From Buttiauxella massiliensis (lineage in GTDB: Bacteria; Pseudomonadota; Gammaproteobacteria; Enterobacterales; Enterobacteriaceae): a stretch of DNA of 64,000 nt. The notes beneath the pieces are model-generated. The model was given only the letters and a program-made list of their open reading frames with translations, was not told where the DNA came from and searched no databases. This document shows, one piece after another, positions 11,272 to 20,592 of the stretch. Within the stretch, counting starts at the first letter, position 1, and every line of letters starts with the position of its first letter. A program made the position numbers and the translations under genes. Location: NCBI RefSeq assembly GCF_902500225.1, contig NZ_LR722649.1, positions 334,438 to 398,437 of the forward strand, in the 5' to 3' direction.

Positions 11272-12510
11272 ATGGCAAAAGTATCACTGGATAAAGACAA
11301 GATTAAATTCCTGCTGGTGGAAGGCGTACACCAGAAAGCCGTGGATAACCTTCGCGCAGCAGGCTATACCAACATCGAATACCACAAAGGCGCGCTGGAC
11401 AGCGAAGCCCTGAAAGAGTCGATCCGTGATGCGCATTTCATTGGTCTGCGTTCCCGCACTAACTTAACTGAAGATGTTCTGGCTGCAGCTGAAAAGCTGG
11501 TGGCTGTGGGCTGTTTCTGCATCGGTACTAACCAGGTTGACCTGAATGCTGCGGCTAAACGCGGCGTGCCAGTGTTTAATGCTCCGTTCTCCAACACGCG
11601 TTCTGTTGCTGAACTGGTTATTGGCCAACTGTTGCTGCTGATTCGTGGTGTGCCAGAAGCTAATGCTAAAGCACATCGTGGTGTGTGGAATAAAGTGGCT
11701 GTGGGTTCTTATGAAGCGCGCGGCAAGAAACTCGGCATCATTGGTTACGGCCATATCGGGACTCAGTTGGGTATTTTGGCTGAAGCGCTTGGCATGAACG
11801 TATTCTTCTACGATATCGAAAACAAACTGCCGTTAGGCAATGCTACTCAGGTGCAGCACTTGTCAGATTTGCTCAATATGAGCGACGTAGTCAGCCTGCA
11901 TGTGCCTGAAAATGCTTCCACTAAAAATATGATTGGTGCCAATGAACTGGCACTAATGAAGCCGGGCGCGCTGCTTATCAATGACGCACGTGGCACTGTG
12001 GTGGATATTCCTGCCCTGTGTGATGCTTTAGCACGTAAGCATCTGTCTGGCGCGGCAATCGATGTGTTCCCAACTGAGCCTGCGACTAACAGCGATCCGT
12101 TTAACTCACCACTGTGTGAATTTGATAACGTGATCCTGACTCCGCACATCGGCGGTTCTACTCAGGAAGCGCAGGAAAACATCGGTCTGGAAGTGGCTGG
12201 CAAGCTGGCAAAATACTCTGATAACGGCTCAACGTTGTCTGCGGTTAACTTCCCAGAGGTTTCCCTGCCGTTGCACGGTGGAAGCACCAGCCGTTTGCTG
12301 CACATTCACGAAAACCGCCCGGGGATTTTGACCGCGCTTAACCAGATTTTTGCCGAGCAAGGCATCAACATCGCCGCTCAGTACCTGCAAACAACGCCGC
12401 AAATGGGTTATGTGGTGATAGATGTGGACGCTGAAGAAGATGTTGCTGAAGCTGCACTGAAATCTATGAAGGCGATTCCAGGCACTATTCGCGCTCGTCT
12501 GCTTTACTAA
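11272..12510 (+). CDS. serA: D-3-phosphoglycerate dehydrogenase SerA
   Basis: The first enzyme of serine synthesis: it oxidises 3-phosphoglycerate with NAD+ and is feedback-inhibited by serine through the C-terminal ACT domain (about residues 338-412). The 412 residues compare with 410 in E. coli. The NAD-binding GYGHIGTQLG is near residue 160. The catalytic Arg is R240 in ARGTVVD, and the His is in TPHIGGSTQEA. Just before R240 this protein reads N-D-A-R where E. coli, as I recall it, reads N-A-S-R. A 280-base upstream gap is the likely regulatory region. Confidence 0.96.
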   Translation: MAKVSLDKDKIKFLLVEGVHQKAVDNLRAAGYTNIEYHKGALDSEALKESIRDAHFIGLRSRTNLTEDVLAAAEKLVAVGCFCIGTNQVDLNAAAKRGVPVFNAPFSNTRSVAELVIGQLLLLIRGVPEANAKAHRGVWNKVAVGSYEARGKKLGIIGYGHIGTQLGILAEALGMNVFFYDIENKLPLGNATQVQHLSDLLNMSDVVSLHVPENASTKNMIGANELALMKPGALLINDARGTVVDIPALCDALARKHLSGAAIDVFPTEPATNSDPFNSPLCEFDNVILTPHIGGSTQEAQENIGLEVAGKLAKYSDNGSTLSAVNFPEVSLPLHGGSTSRLLHIHENRPGILTALNQIFAEQGINIAAQYLQTTPQMGYVVIDVDAEEDVAEAALKSMKAIPGTIRARLLY

Positions 12511-12520
12511 TCTCAAATCT

Positions 12521-12549
12521 ACGGGAGCCTGCATGGCTCCTGTTTTTTC
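12521..12549 (+). terminator. Terminator of serA
   Basis: A nine-pair stem (ACGGGAGCC at 12521-12529, GGCTCCTGT at 12535-12543, with one G-T pair) and a 5-base loop, followed by a T run. It starts 10 bases after the serA stop. Confidence 0.88.
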
Positions 12550-12625
12550 TTAAAGTCCTTTTCCTGAGTTGTTTTTTTAGCCTGTCCCACGGATAGTTAC
12601 GCTTTTAGCCAGGCGGCGAAACAAC

Positions 12626-13237
12626 ATGACCAGTACATTCTTAAAATCCGGTGCCTTTATACTGCTATTGATTCTCATCTATACGGGCCTTAGCACCGCA
12701 GACAGGCTTACCTGGCTGATGGAGGTCACGCCGGTCATTATTATCGTCCCTCTGCTTTTAGCGACTCACGCTCGCTACCCGCTGACTCCGCTGCTGTATA
12801 TGCTGATTTTCTTCCACGCCATTATTTTGATGGTCGGCGGTTTGTATACCTACGCGAAAGTACCCATTGGCTTTGATGTGCAGGAATGGTTCGGCCTGAG
12901 CCGCAACCCTTATGACAAGCTCGGCCATTTTTTCCAGGGGCTGGTTCCTGCACTGGCAGCGCGGGAAATCCTGATTCGTGGTGGCTATGTCCGTGGGCGC
13001 AAAATGGTCGCGTTTCTGGTGTGCTGCGTAGCGCTCGCCATCAGTGCGGTTTATGAACTCGTTGAATGGGCGGCGGCGCTGTCATTAGGGCAGGGAGCAG
13101 ATGAGTTTTTGGGTACGCAGGGCGATGTCTGGGACACGCAATCAGATATGTTTTGTGCGCTTCTAGGTGCGCTGACTACAGTTTTGATACTGCAATACTG
13201 GCACACAAAACAGCTACTGAAACTGCGCGTAGCCTGA
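12626..13237 (+). CDS. DUF2238 (YjdF-family) inner-membrane protein
   Basis: A 203-residue polytopic membrane protein with about six hydrophobic segments. The recognisable DUF2238 core is the charged stretch RNPYDKLGHFFQGLVPAL (near residues 92-109), followed by AVYELVEWAAAL and the acidic QGDVWDTQSDM. These conserved Asp, His and Glu residues would lie in or next to the membrane. The molecular function of the family is not known. It sits head to tail with serA and converges on fau with only 2 bases between stop codons. No equivalent gene is at this position in E. coli K-12 as I remember it. Confidence 0.75.
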   Translation: MTSTFLKSGAFILLLILIYTGLSTADRLTWLMEVTPVIIIVPLLLATHARYPLTPLLYMLIFFHAIILMVGGLYTYAKVPIGFDVQEWFGLSRNPYDKLGHFFQGLVPALAAREILIRGGYVRGRKMVAFLVCCVALAISAVYELVEWAAALSLGQGADEFLGTQGDVWDTQSDMFCALLGALTTVLILQYWHTKQLLKLRVA

Positions 13238-13239
13238 AG

Positions 13240-13836
13240 TTACCACTGCCAAATACGCGATGGCGTGACCACTGCAGGCAACGGGATATCCCATTCTTGC
13301 GCAGGTAACGCCGGAACGTGCTGGCAATCGTGTGCCAGCCCAACCGGCCACAAGCCATGCTGCTGCCAGTTCTGCAACGTACGGTCGTAAAAACCACCAC
13401 CCATTCCCAGTCTTTGCCCTTGCTCGTCGAATGCCACCAGCGGCGTAATCAGCACATCCAGTCTATCCAGCGGCAGTACGTCACGCACATCAAGTTTAGG
13501 CTCAAGGATTTTCAGACGATTCATCACCAGATGGCTATCCTCGGCATAACGCAGGAACAGCAAATTGCCTTTACTAAAGGGATGCAGGACGGGCAGGTAA
13601 ACGGTTTTTCCCGCTTGCCATAAGGCGCGTATCAGTGGCGTGGTATCCAGCTCACCGTCAAACGACAAAAACACAGCGACCGTCGCAGCTTTCGCAATGG
13701 GCTCATAAGCAAGCATGCGCACAGCGGCAAGTTCAGCAAAATGGTGTTGTTCAGTTGGAGTGAGTGCGCGGCGTCGTTGCCGAATATGTTGCCGGATATC
13801 TGAGCGAAGCGATGGGATTAGCTGAATTTTCGTCAT
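13240..13836 (-). CDS. fau: 5-formyltetrahydrofolate cyclo-ligase
   Basis: An ATP-dependent cytosolic enzyme (YgfA/Fau) that converts 5-formyl-THF to 5,10-methenyl-THF, recycling a folate by-product. It has 198 residues. The ATP/folate-binding signature LGMGGGFYDRTL is near residues 143-154, and the N-terminal basic stretch RQHIRQRRRALT is typical. It lies directly downstream of the 6S RNA gene on the same strand, as in E. coli, where the two are co-transcribed. The chosen ATG adds about 16 residues to the short E. coli annotation; a start further in cannot be excluded. Confidence 0.93.
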   Translation of the reverse strand: MTKIQLIPSLRSDIRQHIRQRRRALTPTEQHHFAELAAVRMLAYEPIAKAATVAVFLSFDGELDTTPLIRALWQAGKTVYLPVLHPFSKGNLLFLRYAEDSHLVMNRLKILEPKLDVRDVLPLDRLDVLITPLVAFDEQGQRLGMGGGFYDRTLQNWQQHGLWPVGLAHDCQHVPALPAQEWDIPLPAVVTPSRIWQW

Positions 13837-13862
13837 GGTAATGACTAATTTGGTAGAAAGAG

Positions 13863-14046
13863 GGAATCTCCGAGATGCCGCCGCAGGCTGTAACCCTTGA
13901 ACCCTTGGTTCAAGGTGAATGCAGCGTCAGAATCATCAGGCTTCTCGGACGGACCGAGCATGCTCACAGAATCTGGAGCACCACATTCTTGTGGTATGAA
14001 ATATCGGCTCAGGGGACTGGCCCGCATGCAAACATCTCAGAGAAAT
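13863..14046 (-). ncRNA. ssrS: 6S RNA
   Basis: A 184-base RNA that mimics an open promoter and holds sigma-70 RNA polymerase in stationary phase. Read on the minus strand it begins ATTTCTCTGAGATGTTTGCA and ends GGCATCTCGGAGATTCC, and these ends pair with each other as in the E. coli molecule. The long central conserved blocks (GGGCCAGTCCCCTGAGCCGA, AATGTGGTGCTCCAG, TTGAACCAAGGGTTCAAGGG) are present. The order zapA-ssrS-fau is the conserved enterobacterial arrangement. Confidence 0.96.
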
Positions 14047-14087
14047 TTGGTCTTCAAAGTTACTCTACCATAGGTAACTGTGAAGTG

Positions 14088-14417
14088 TTATTCAAAATTT
14101 GGACCCTGTCTTTCTGTTATGCGACCTTGCTCAAGCAACGCTTGTTCGATGGTCTGCTGTAACATCCGAATACGTTCTTCCATATTGGAAGCGTAGTCGC
14201 GGGTTTTCGATTTTTCCTGAGCCAACTCGTAGCAAATGTTCAGTGCTGCGATGAAAACTAACTGCTCAGTATTTGTGACTCTAGTGCGAACTTTTAAATC
14301 TTGCAACCGTTGATTAAGCTCTTCCGCCGCAAGATTCAGTGCATCCTGTTGTTCAGGCGGACAATTCACGCGCAATGAACGACCGAAAATTTGGATATCG
14401 ACTGGTTGTGCAGACAT
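14088..14417 (-). CDS. zapA: Cell division protein ZapA
   Basis: A small cytosolic protein that binds FtsZ and cross-links its filaments at the Z-ring. The length, 109 residues, is that of E. coli ZapA, with a near-identical N-terminal FtsZ-binding head ([20 protein letters not shown]). A C-terminal coiled coil from about residue 55 onward mediates dimer and tetramer formation. It is divergent from ygfB, and 6S RNA follows on the same strand. Confidence 0.97.
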   Translation of the reverse strand: MSAQPVDIQIFGRSLRVNCPPEQQDALNLAAEELNQRLQDLKVRTRVTNTEQLVFIAALNICYELAQEKSKTRDYASNMEERIRMLQQTIEQALLEQGRITERQGPNFE

Positions 14418-14583
14418 GCCACCTTCCTGCTGTTAACTCGCCTGCCTTCGTTTACCGTACCTGGTAACGAAAGGGGCGTCACTATAGCTATCCCGAAATG
14501 AAGATACAAGCCCTTTTCTGGTGCCTTGGGGTCCCTGGTGGTAGCATAACATGAACTATCCCTGCCAACGATGGCGAATGCGC

Positions 14584-15162
14584 ATGTCTATACAGAACAC
14601 TATGCCTGACTATGACTTAGTCGGCCAACTATTGAACCAACAAGGTGTGGGTCTGACGGCCTCCGAAATGCACGGCCTGATTAGCGGCATGCTGTGTGGT
14701 GGCAACAAAGATACCAGCTGGCAGCCACAGCTACACGACCTGACAAACGAAGGGCTGGCCTTTGGTCAAAACCTTGCCGATACATTGCGCCAGATGCACG
14801 GTGCAACGAGCGATTCGTTGGAAGATGACGGTTTCCTGTTCCAGCTTTACCTGCCCGACGGCGACGACGTTACCGTATTCCAGCGTGCCGATGAACTGGC
14901 GGGTTGGGTAAACCACTTCCTGCTGGGCCTTGGCGTAACGCAGCCTAAGCTCGATAAAGTCACCGGCGAAACCGGCGAAGCTATCGACGATTTGCGTAAC
15001 ATCGCGCAGCTGGGCTACGACGAAGACGAAGATCAAGAAGAGCTGGAAATGTCGCTCGAAGAGATCATCGAGTACGTGCGAGTTGCCGCGTTGCTGTGCC
15101 ACGACACCTTTACTCGCCCGGTTCCGACCGCGCCGGAAGTGCAGAAACCAACGCTACACTAA
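14584..15162 (+). CDS. ygfB: UPF0149 protein YgfB
   Basis: A 192-residue acidic all-helical protein of unknown biochemical activity, conserved in gamma-proteobacteria next to pepP. The ATG at 14584 is chosen because it gives exactly the E. coli length and N terminus (MSIQN...); an upstream ATG at 14551 would add 11 residues unlike the family. The near-invariant C-terminal half ([20 protein letters not shown], then a run of Asp and Glu near residue 155) is present. It is the first gene of the ygfB-pepP-ubiH-ubiI set. Confidence 0.93.
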   Translation: MSIQNTMPDYDLVGQLLNQQGVGLTASEMHGLISGMLCGGNKDTSWQPQLHDLTNEGLAFGQNLADTLRQMHGATSDSLEDDGFLFQLYLPDGDDVTVFQRADELAGWVNHFLLGLGVTQPKLDKVTGETGEAIDDLRNIAQLGYDEDEDQEELEMSLEEIIEYVRVAALLCHDTFTRPVPTAPEVQKPTLH

Positions 15163-15194
15163 AAACGACGAAAGGTATCGCTCCAGGAGGTGTA

Positions 15195-16511
15195 ATGAAT
15201 CAGCACGAATTTCTCCGTCGCCGTCAGGCGTTGTTAGCCAAAATGGCACCGGCAAGCGCCGCGCTCATCTTTGCCGCTCCCGAGGTAACACGCAGTGCCG
15301 ACAGTGAGTACCCGTATCGCCAGAACAGCGATTTCTGGTACTTCACCGGTTTCAACGAACCTGAAGCTGTACTGGTACTGATTAAAAGCGACGAAACCCA
15401 TAATCACAGCGTGCTGTTCAATCGCCTGCGCGATAAAACCGCAGAAATTTGGTTTGGGCGTCGCCTTGGCCAGGAAGCGGCACCCGAAAAACTGGGCGTC
15501 GACCGTGCGCTGGCATTTTCCGAAATTGATGAGCAACTGCATCAGTTGCTCAATGGTCTCGATGTTGTCTATCACGCGCAGGGCGAACACGCTTACGCTG
15601 ACACCATCGTTTTTGCCGCCCTTGATAAACTGCGCCGTGGTTCACGCCAGAATCTTGTCGCACCCGCGACATTGACCGACTGGCGTCCGTGGGTTCACGA
15701 GCAGCGCCTGTTTAAGTCGGAAGAAGAGATAGTCGCCATGCGCCGCGCCGGGGAAATCACCGCGCTGGCGCACACCCGCGCGATGGAAAAATGCCGTCCG
15801 GGCATGTTTGAATACCAGCTTGAAGGCGAAATCCTTCACGAATTTAACCGCCACGGCGCACGCTTCCCGTCTTACAACACGATTGTCGGCAGCGGTGAAA
15901 ACGCCTGTATTCTTCATTACACCGAAAATGAAAGCCAAATGCGTGATGGCGATTTGGTATTAATCGACGCCGGTTGCGAATACAAAGGCTATGCCGGTGA
16001 CATCACACGTACCTTCCCGGTGAACGGCAAATTCAGCGCTCCGCAGCGTGCGATTTACGACATCGTTCTCGAATCCCTTGAAACTGCTCTACAACTCTAC
16101 CGCCCAGGCACCTCGATGCAGGAAGTTACCACGCAAGTGGTGCGCATTATGATTAGCGGGCTGGTGACACTCGGCATTCTCAAAGGTGAGGTTGATCAAC
16201 TGATTGCTGACAACGCCCATCGCCCGTTCTTTATGCACGGCCTGAGCCACTGGCTGGGGCTGGATGTACACGACGTAGGCGCATACGGGCAGGATCGCTC
16301 TCGGGTGCTTGAGCCGGGAATGGTTATTACCGTTGAACCCGGTTTATACATTGCACCAGATGCAGATGTGCCCGCCGAGTACCGTGGCATTGGTATTCGT
16401 ATTGAAGACGATATTCTTATCACCGTCGACGGTAACGAAAACCTGACGGCCAGCGTGGTGAAATCGGCAGACGATATCGAAGCATTAATGGCGGCGGCGC
16501 GTCAGTCATGA
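15195..16511 (+). CDS. pepP: Xaa-Pro aminopeptidase PepP
   Basis: A cytosolic manganese metallopeptidase that removes an N-terminal residue next to proline. The start is the ATG at 15195 behind a strong AGGAGG site (15185-15190), giving 438 residues against 441 in E. coli. The pita-bread metal-binding residues are visible: Asp in LIDAGCEYKGYAGDITRTFP (two Asp), His in GLSHWLGLDVHDVG, and Glu in TVEPGLYI and IRIEDDI. It overlaps ubiH by four bases (ATGA), so the two are translationally coupled. Confidence 0.96.
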   Translation: MNQHEFLRRRQALLAKMAPASAALIFAAPEVTRSADSEYPYRQNSDFWYFTGFNEPEAVLVLIKSDETHNHSVLFNRLRDKTAEIWFGRRLGQEAAPEKLGVDRALAFSEIDEQLHQLLNGLDVVYHAQGEHAYADTIVFAALDKLRRGSRQNLVAPATLTDWRPWVHEQRLFKSEEEIVAMRRAGEITALAHTRAMEKCRPGMFEYQLEGEILHEFNRHGARFPSYNTIVGSGENACILHYTENESQMRDGDLVLIDAGCEYKGYAGDITRTFPVNGKFSAPQRAIYDIVLESLETALQLYRPGTSMQEVTTQVVRIMISGLVTLGILKGEVDQLIADNAHRPFFMHGLSHWLGLDVHDVGAYGQDRSRVLEPGMVITVEPGLYIAPDADVPAEYRGIGIRIEDDILITVDGNENLTASVVKSADDIEALMAAARQS

Positions 16512-17686
16512 GCGTGATTATTGTCGGGGGCGGTATGGCGGGTGCGACGCTTGCGCTGGCGATATCGCATCTAACCCACGGAAAACTGCCGGTTCACTTG
16601 ATTGAAGCGGCAGCGCCAGAATCAGCGGCGCATCCCGGTTTTGATGCCCGCGCAATCGCCATCGCGCAAGGCACCTGCCAGCAGCTGACGCGCATCGGCG
16701 TGTGGCCTGCTCTCAAAGAGTGCGCGACGGCGATTACTACAGTTCATGTCAGCGATCGTGGGTATGCAGGTTTTGTCACTCTCGAAGCTCAGGATTATCA
16801 AATATCTGCGTTAGGGCAGGTGGTAGAGCTGCATGATGTCGGTCTGCGATTATTTGCTTTACTGCGTAAAGCGCCGGGCGTGACCTTGCATTGCCCGCAA
16901 CGTGTCGCGTCCTTTACTCGCGAAACCGATAAAGTGAGCGTTAAGCTCGATAATGGCGAATGTATTGAAGGCCAATTGTTGGTGGCTGCAGATGGTTCGC
17001 GCTCGGCGCTTGCCGCGCAGTGTGGCGTGACCTGGCAGCAGCAGGATTATCGGCAAGTGGCGGTGATCGCCAATATCATCACATCGCAGTCCCATAATGG
17101 CCGTGCTTTTGAGCGTTTTACCGAGCATGGGCCGCTGGCAATGTTACCGATGTCTGATGGGCGCTGTTCGCTGGTGTGGTGCCATCCTCTGGCGGCTCAG
17201 GCTGACATTGCGCAGTGGGATGACGAGCGGTTCTGCAATGAACTGCAACGCGCATTTGGCTGGCGGCTTGGTCGCATCACACATGCCGGTGTGCGCTCGC
17301 AATATCCGCTGGCGCTGACCACCGCTTCGCAGCCGGTTTCGCACCGCGTTGCGCTGGTGGGAAATGCCGCGCAAACTTTGCATCCGATTGCCGGGCAGGG
17401 ATTTAACCTGGGTTTACGCGATGTGATGTCGCTGGCTGAAAACCTGGCAATGGCACATGAAGCATCTCAGGATATTGGCAGTTACGGCGTTTTGGTTGAA
17501 TATCAGCAGCGCCGTTATGAAGATAAAAATGCCACCATTGGCGTGACCGATGGCTTAGTTCGGCTGTTCGCCAATCATTGGGCTCCGCTGGTTGTTGGAC
17601 GAAATCTTGGGCTGATAGCGATGGAACATTTTACTCCTGCACGTGATGCGCTGGCGCAGCGTACGCTAGGCTGGGTTGCGCGTTAA
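16508..17686 (+). CDS. ubiH: 2-octaprenyl-6-methoxyphenol hydroxylase UbiH
   Basis: An FAD-dependent monooxygenase for the C1 hydroxylation in aerobic ubiquinone synthesis, working in the soluble Ubi complex. It has 392 residues. The dinucleotide-binding VGGGMAGATLALAIS is at residues 6-20, the second FAD motif LVAADGSRSA near 158, and the third, ALVGNAAQTLHPIAGQGFN, near 285. The start codon overlaps the pepP stop. The paralogue ubiI follows 162 bases later. Confidence 0.95.
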   Translation: MSVIIVGGGMAGATLALAISHLTHGKLPVHLIEAAAPESAAHPGFDARAIAIAQGTCQQLTRIGVWPALKECATAITTVHVSDRGYAGFVTLEAQDYQISALGQVVELHDVGLRLFALLRKAPGVTLHCPQRVASFTRETDKVSVKLDNGECIEGQLLVAADGSRSALAAQCGVTWQQQDYRQVAVIANIITSQSHNGRAFERFTEHGPLAMLPMSDGRCSLVWCHPLAAQADIAQWDDERFCNELQRAFGWRLGRITHAGVRSQYPLALTTASQPVSHRVALVGNAAQTLHPIAGQGFNLGLRDVMSLAENLAMAHEASQDIGSYGVLVEYQQRRYEDKNATIGVTDGLVRLFANHWAPLVVGRNLGLIAMEHFTPARDALAQRTLGWVAR

Positions 17687-17730
17687 AACCTGCCACCAGC
17701 CTTATTTATTTGCCATTTTGCCCCGGGAAT

Positions 17731-17778
17731 GTGCTCGAAATCCTCACGTACTTTAGTACGCTCCGGCTTCTCCGCGCA
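17731..17778. repeat. Imperfect palindrome between ubiH and ubiI
   Basis: A dyad centred on CGTACTTTAGTACG (17747-17760, a perfect CGTAC/GTACG stem), with further imperfect pairing outward from GTGCTCGAAATCCTCA to GCTCCGG...CGCGCAC. Similar GTACTTTAGTACGCTCCG-type sequences are familiar from other enterobacterial intergenic regions, which suggests a dispersed repeat. No T run follows, so it is not a plain terminator. Confidence 0.5.
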
Positions 17779-17848
17779 CTCCCGATCCAAACTGGTTGCA
17801 ACATATACGCCTGGTGAGCAGGTTTAAGAATGTTAAAGGAGAGTCAAT

Positions 17849-19051
17849 TTGCAAAGCGTTGATGTGGCGATTGTTGGTGGTGGCATGGTTGGGCTGGCGG
17901 TTGCCTGTGGCTTGCAAGGCAGTGGTTTGCGTGTTGCGGTGCTGGAGAACCATCTCCCAAAGCCGCTGGCACCTGAATCTGCACCCGCTTTGCGTGTTTC
18001 GGCCATCAATGCTGCCAGCGAAAAATTGCTCACTCATCTTGGTGCATGGCCAAAAATTGTTGCCCAACGTGCCAGTTGCTATCACGGCATGGAAGTGTGG
18101 GATCAAGACAGCTTCGGGCATATCGCTTTTGACGATAAATCCTTTGGTTTCAGCCATCTTGGCCACATTATCGAAAACTCGGTAATTCATCATGCATTGT
18201 GGCAACGAGCTGAGCAGTGCAGTGATGTCACCCTAATGGCTCCTGCCGAATTACAACAGGTTGCGTGGGGTGAAAACGAGGCGTTCATAACGCTGAAAGA
18301 CGGCTCAATGCTCACCGCGCGTTTGGTCGTCGGGGCTGATGGTGCCAACTCCTGGCTGCGCAACCAGGCCGATATCCCGCTCACTTTTTGGGATTATCGC
18401 CATCATGCTTTGGTTGCCACCATCCGTACCGCCGAACCCCATGAAGCAGTGGCTCGTCAGGTGTTTCATGGCGAAGGGATTTTGGCCTTCCTGCCATTAA
18501 GTGACCCGCATTTATGTTCAATTGTCTGGTCATTGCCGCCGCTGGAAGCTGAACGTTTGCAACAGGCAAGCGATGAAGAATTTAACCAGGCGCTGTCCGT
18601 AGCATTCAATATGCGCCTTGGTTTGTGCAGTGTTGAAAGCGAACGCCAGGTGTTCCCGCTGACAGGCCGTTACGCGCGCAATTTTGCGGCTCACCGTCTG
18701 GCGCTGGTTGGCGATGCGGCACACACCATTCATCCGTTAGCTGGGCAAGGTGTGAATCTTGGGTTTATGGATGCCGCTGAACTAATTGAGGAAGTGCGTC
18801 GTTTGCATCGCCAGGGCAAAGACATCGGGCAGTATTTGTATCTGCGTCGCTACGAGCGTAGCCGTAAACATAGTGCGGCGATGATGCTTGCCAGCATGCA
18901 GGGTTTCCGCGATCTGTTTGCCGGCAGCAATCCGGCGAAGAAATTGCTGCGCGATATCGGTCTGAAACTGGCGGATACGCTTCCGGGTGTAAAACCGCAA
19001 CTTGTTAAGCAGGCGATGGGCCTACACGATTTACCGAATTGGTTAAGATAA
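17849..19051 (+). CDS. ubiI: 2-polyprenylphenol C5-hydroxylase UbiI
   Basis: An FAD monooxygenase (formerly VisC) for the C5 hydroxylation in ubiquinone synthesis. It has 400 residues, as in E. coli. The start is TTG at 17849, preceded by AAAGGAGAG (17836-17844); no ATG lies close enough to keep the N-terminal FAD motif VAIVGGGMVGLAVACGLQG. The second motif LVVGADGANSW and the third GDAAHTIHPLAGQGVNLG are intact. It is the last gene of the cluster before the gcv regulatory region. Confidence 0.95.
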   Translation: MQSVDVAIVGGGMVGLAVACGLQGSGLRVAVLENHLPKPLAPESAPALRVSAINAASEKLLTHLGAWPKIVAQRASCYHGMEVWDQDSFGHIAFDDKSFGFSHLGHIIENSVIHHALWQRAEQCSDVTLMAPAELQQVAWGENEAFITLKDGSMLTARLVVGADGANSWLRNQADIPLTFWDYRHHALVATIRTAEPHEAVARQVFHGEGILAFLPLSDPHLCSIVWSLPPLEAERLQQASDEEFNQALSVAFNMRLGLCSVESERQVFPLTGRYARNFAAHRLALVGDAAHTIHPLAGQGVNLGFMDAAELIEEVRRLHRQGKDIGQYLYLRRYERSRKHSAAMMLASMQGFRDLFAGSNPAKKLLRDIGLKLADTLPGVKPQLVKQAMGLHDLPNWLR

Positions 19052-19061
19052 CTACGTCACA

Positions 19062-19090
19062 TTTCCCTTTCCTTTTATTGGAAAGGGAAA
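19062..19090 (+). terminator. Hairpin after ubiI
   Basis: A perfect 11-base inverted repeat TTTCCCTTTCC / GGAAAGGGAAA with a 7-base loop, starting 11 bases after the ubiI stop. The sequence after it (CACCCTCC) lacks a T run, so termination efficiency is uncertain. Confidence 0.5.
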
Positions 19091-19367
19091 CACCCTCCTC
19101 ATTTGAAAAATTCTAATCTCACCTGTTATTTCGGATTACTTTTTCTCATCCCGCATTTTTAGCGATGTAGTGAATTTGTTTCTGAAATGGTCGTAAATGT
19201 TAGCTAACGCTAAATTCTGACTTAAACACTTCCTGTTTATGCGTAGCGACTCGCATTTTTACAGTCGAATGCTCTGCACCATGTGCCTGCGATTTTGGTC
19301 ATAAGCTAATGCAATGACCGTTTGAGCCTTATGGTTTACTCCCTCATTCAATGGTAAGTTCAGGCAA

Positions 19368-19383
19368 AAGGTAACGTTTGCGT
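19368..19383 (-). promoter_or_regulatory. Candidate PurR operator upstream of gcvT
   Basis: On the minus strand this reads ACGCAAACGTTACCTT. The first 11 bases match the PurR consensus ACGCAAACGTTTTCGT, and the second half is weaker. The E. coli gcv operon is known to be repressed by PurR near its promoter, and this site is about 90 bases before the gcvT start, a compatible position. Confidence 0.5.
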
Positions 19384-19472
19384 CGCTATCGGGATCGGTG
19401 GCGATGCTGGGTTTCGTCTGACGAAAAGAAAAGCGAACAGCGCTTTTCAACCAGATGGTTAAAGAGGAAAAA

Positions 19473-20570
19473 ATGACTCAAAAGACCCCTTTGTTTGATC
19501 AGCACAATCTCTGCGGTGCGCGCATGGTGGATTTCCACGGCTGGATGATGCCATTGCACTATGGCTCGCAGATTGATGAGCACTATGCCGTGCGCAACGA
19601 TGCCGGGATGTTTGATGTCTCCCACATGACCATCGTTGACCTGAAAGGTGCCCGTACTCGCGAATTCCTGCGTTATCTCGTCGCCAACGACGTAGCCAAA
19701 CTGACCCAGCCGGGTAAAGCCCTCTACACCGCCATGCTCAATGCCTCCGGCGGTGTTATCGATGACCTGATTATCTATTTCCAGACCGAAGACTTCTTCC
19801 GCCTGGTGGTGAACTCTGCCACCCGCGAAAAAGATCTGGCCTGGATTAATCAACACGCCGAACCGTTCGCGGTTGAAGTCAGCGTGCGTGATGATCTTTC
19901 ACTGATTGCTGTGCAAGGGCCAAACGCTCAGGCTAAAGCCGCGCAGCTATTTACTGAAGAACAACGCAAAGCGGTTGCTGGCATGAAACCATTCTTTGGT
20001 GTTCAGGCGGGCGATCTGTTTATTGCGACCACCGGTTATACCGGTGAGGCGGGCTATGAAATTGCCATGCCAAACGAAAAAGCTGCCGAATTTTGGGCGC
20101 AACTGGTCGAGATTGGCGTGAAACCTTGCGGCCTTGGCGCGCGTGACACGCTGCGTCTGGAGTCCGGTATGAACCTGTATAGCCAGGAAATGGATGAGAG
20201 TGTTTCTCCATTGGCCGCGAATATGGGTTGGACTATCGCCTGGCAGCCTGAAGACCGTGATTTTATTGGCCGTGAAGCCCTGGAGAGCCAGCGTGAGAAA
20301 GGCACGGACCAGCTTGTTGGCTTGATCATGACGGAAAAAGGCGTATTACGTAATGAGCTGCCTGTTCGTTTTACTGATGAATCAGGCAACATCCGTGAAG
20401 GCGTTATCACCAGCGGGACCTTCTCGCCGACGTTAGGTTACAGCATTGCTCTGGCACGCGTTCCTGCGGGCATTGGCGAAACCGCCATTGTTCAAATCCG
20501 CAACCGAGAAATGCCGGTCAAAGTAACCAAACCAATTTTTGTTCGCGGCGGTAAAGCTGTCGCGCAGTGA
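19473..20570 (+). CDS. gcvT: Glycine cleavage system T protein
   Basis: An aminomethyltransferase that moves the one-carbon unit from aminomethyl-lipoyl-H protein to THF, releasing ammonia. The ATG at 19473 is chosen over an in-frame ATG at 19455 because it follows AGAGGAAAAA and gives 365 residues (E. coli 364). Family signatures include [20 protein letters not shown] near residue 16, FDVSHM, and [12 protein letters not shown] near residue 188. It is the first gene of gcvTHP, with gcvH 22 bases downstream. Confidence 0.96.
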   Translation: MTQKTPLFDQHNLCGARMVDFHGWMMPLHYGSQIDEHYAVRNDAGMFDVSHMTIVDLKGARTREFLRYLVANDVAKLTQPGKALYTAMLNASGGVIDDLIIYFQTEDFFRLVVNSATREKDLAWINQHAEPFAVEVSVRDDLSLIAVQGPNAQAKAAQLFTEEQRKAVAGMKPFFGVQAGDLFIATTGYTGEAGYEIAMPNEKAAEFWAQLVEIGVKPCGLGARDTLRLESGMNLYSQEMDESVSPLAANMGWTIAWQPEDRDFIGREALESQREKGTDQLVGLIMTEKGVLRNELPVRFTDESGNIREGVITSGTFSPTLGYSIALARVPAGIGETAIVQIRNREMPVKVTKPIFVRGGKAVAQ

Positions 20571-20592
20571 ATTTGAAATCAGGAGAAAAACA

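Larger units (their letters stand above)
19052..19472. other. 421-base control region upstream of gcvTHP
   Basis: This gap holds the ubiI hairpin, AT-rich sequence (19120-19260) and the gcv promoter area. In E. coli this region carries GcvA, Lrp, CRP and PurR sites. Here only a PurR-like box (separate entry) could be read with any confidence. No credible ORF was seen in it. Confidence 0.6.
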
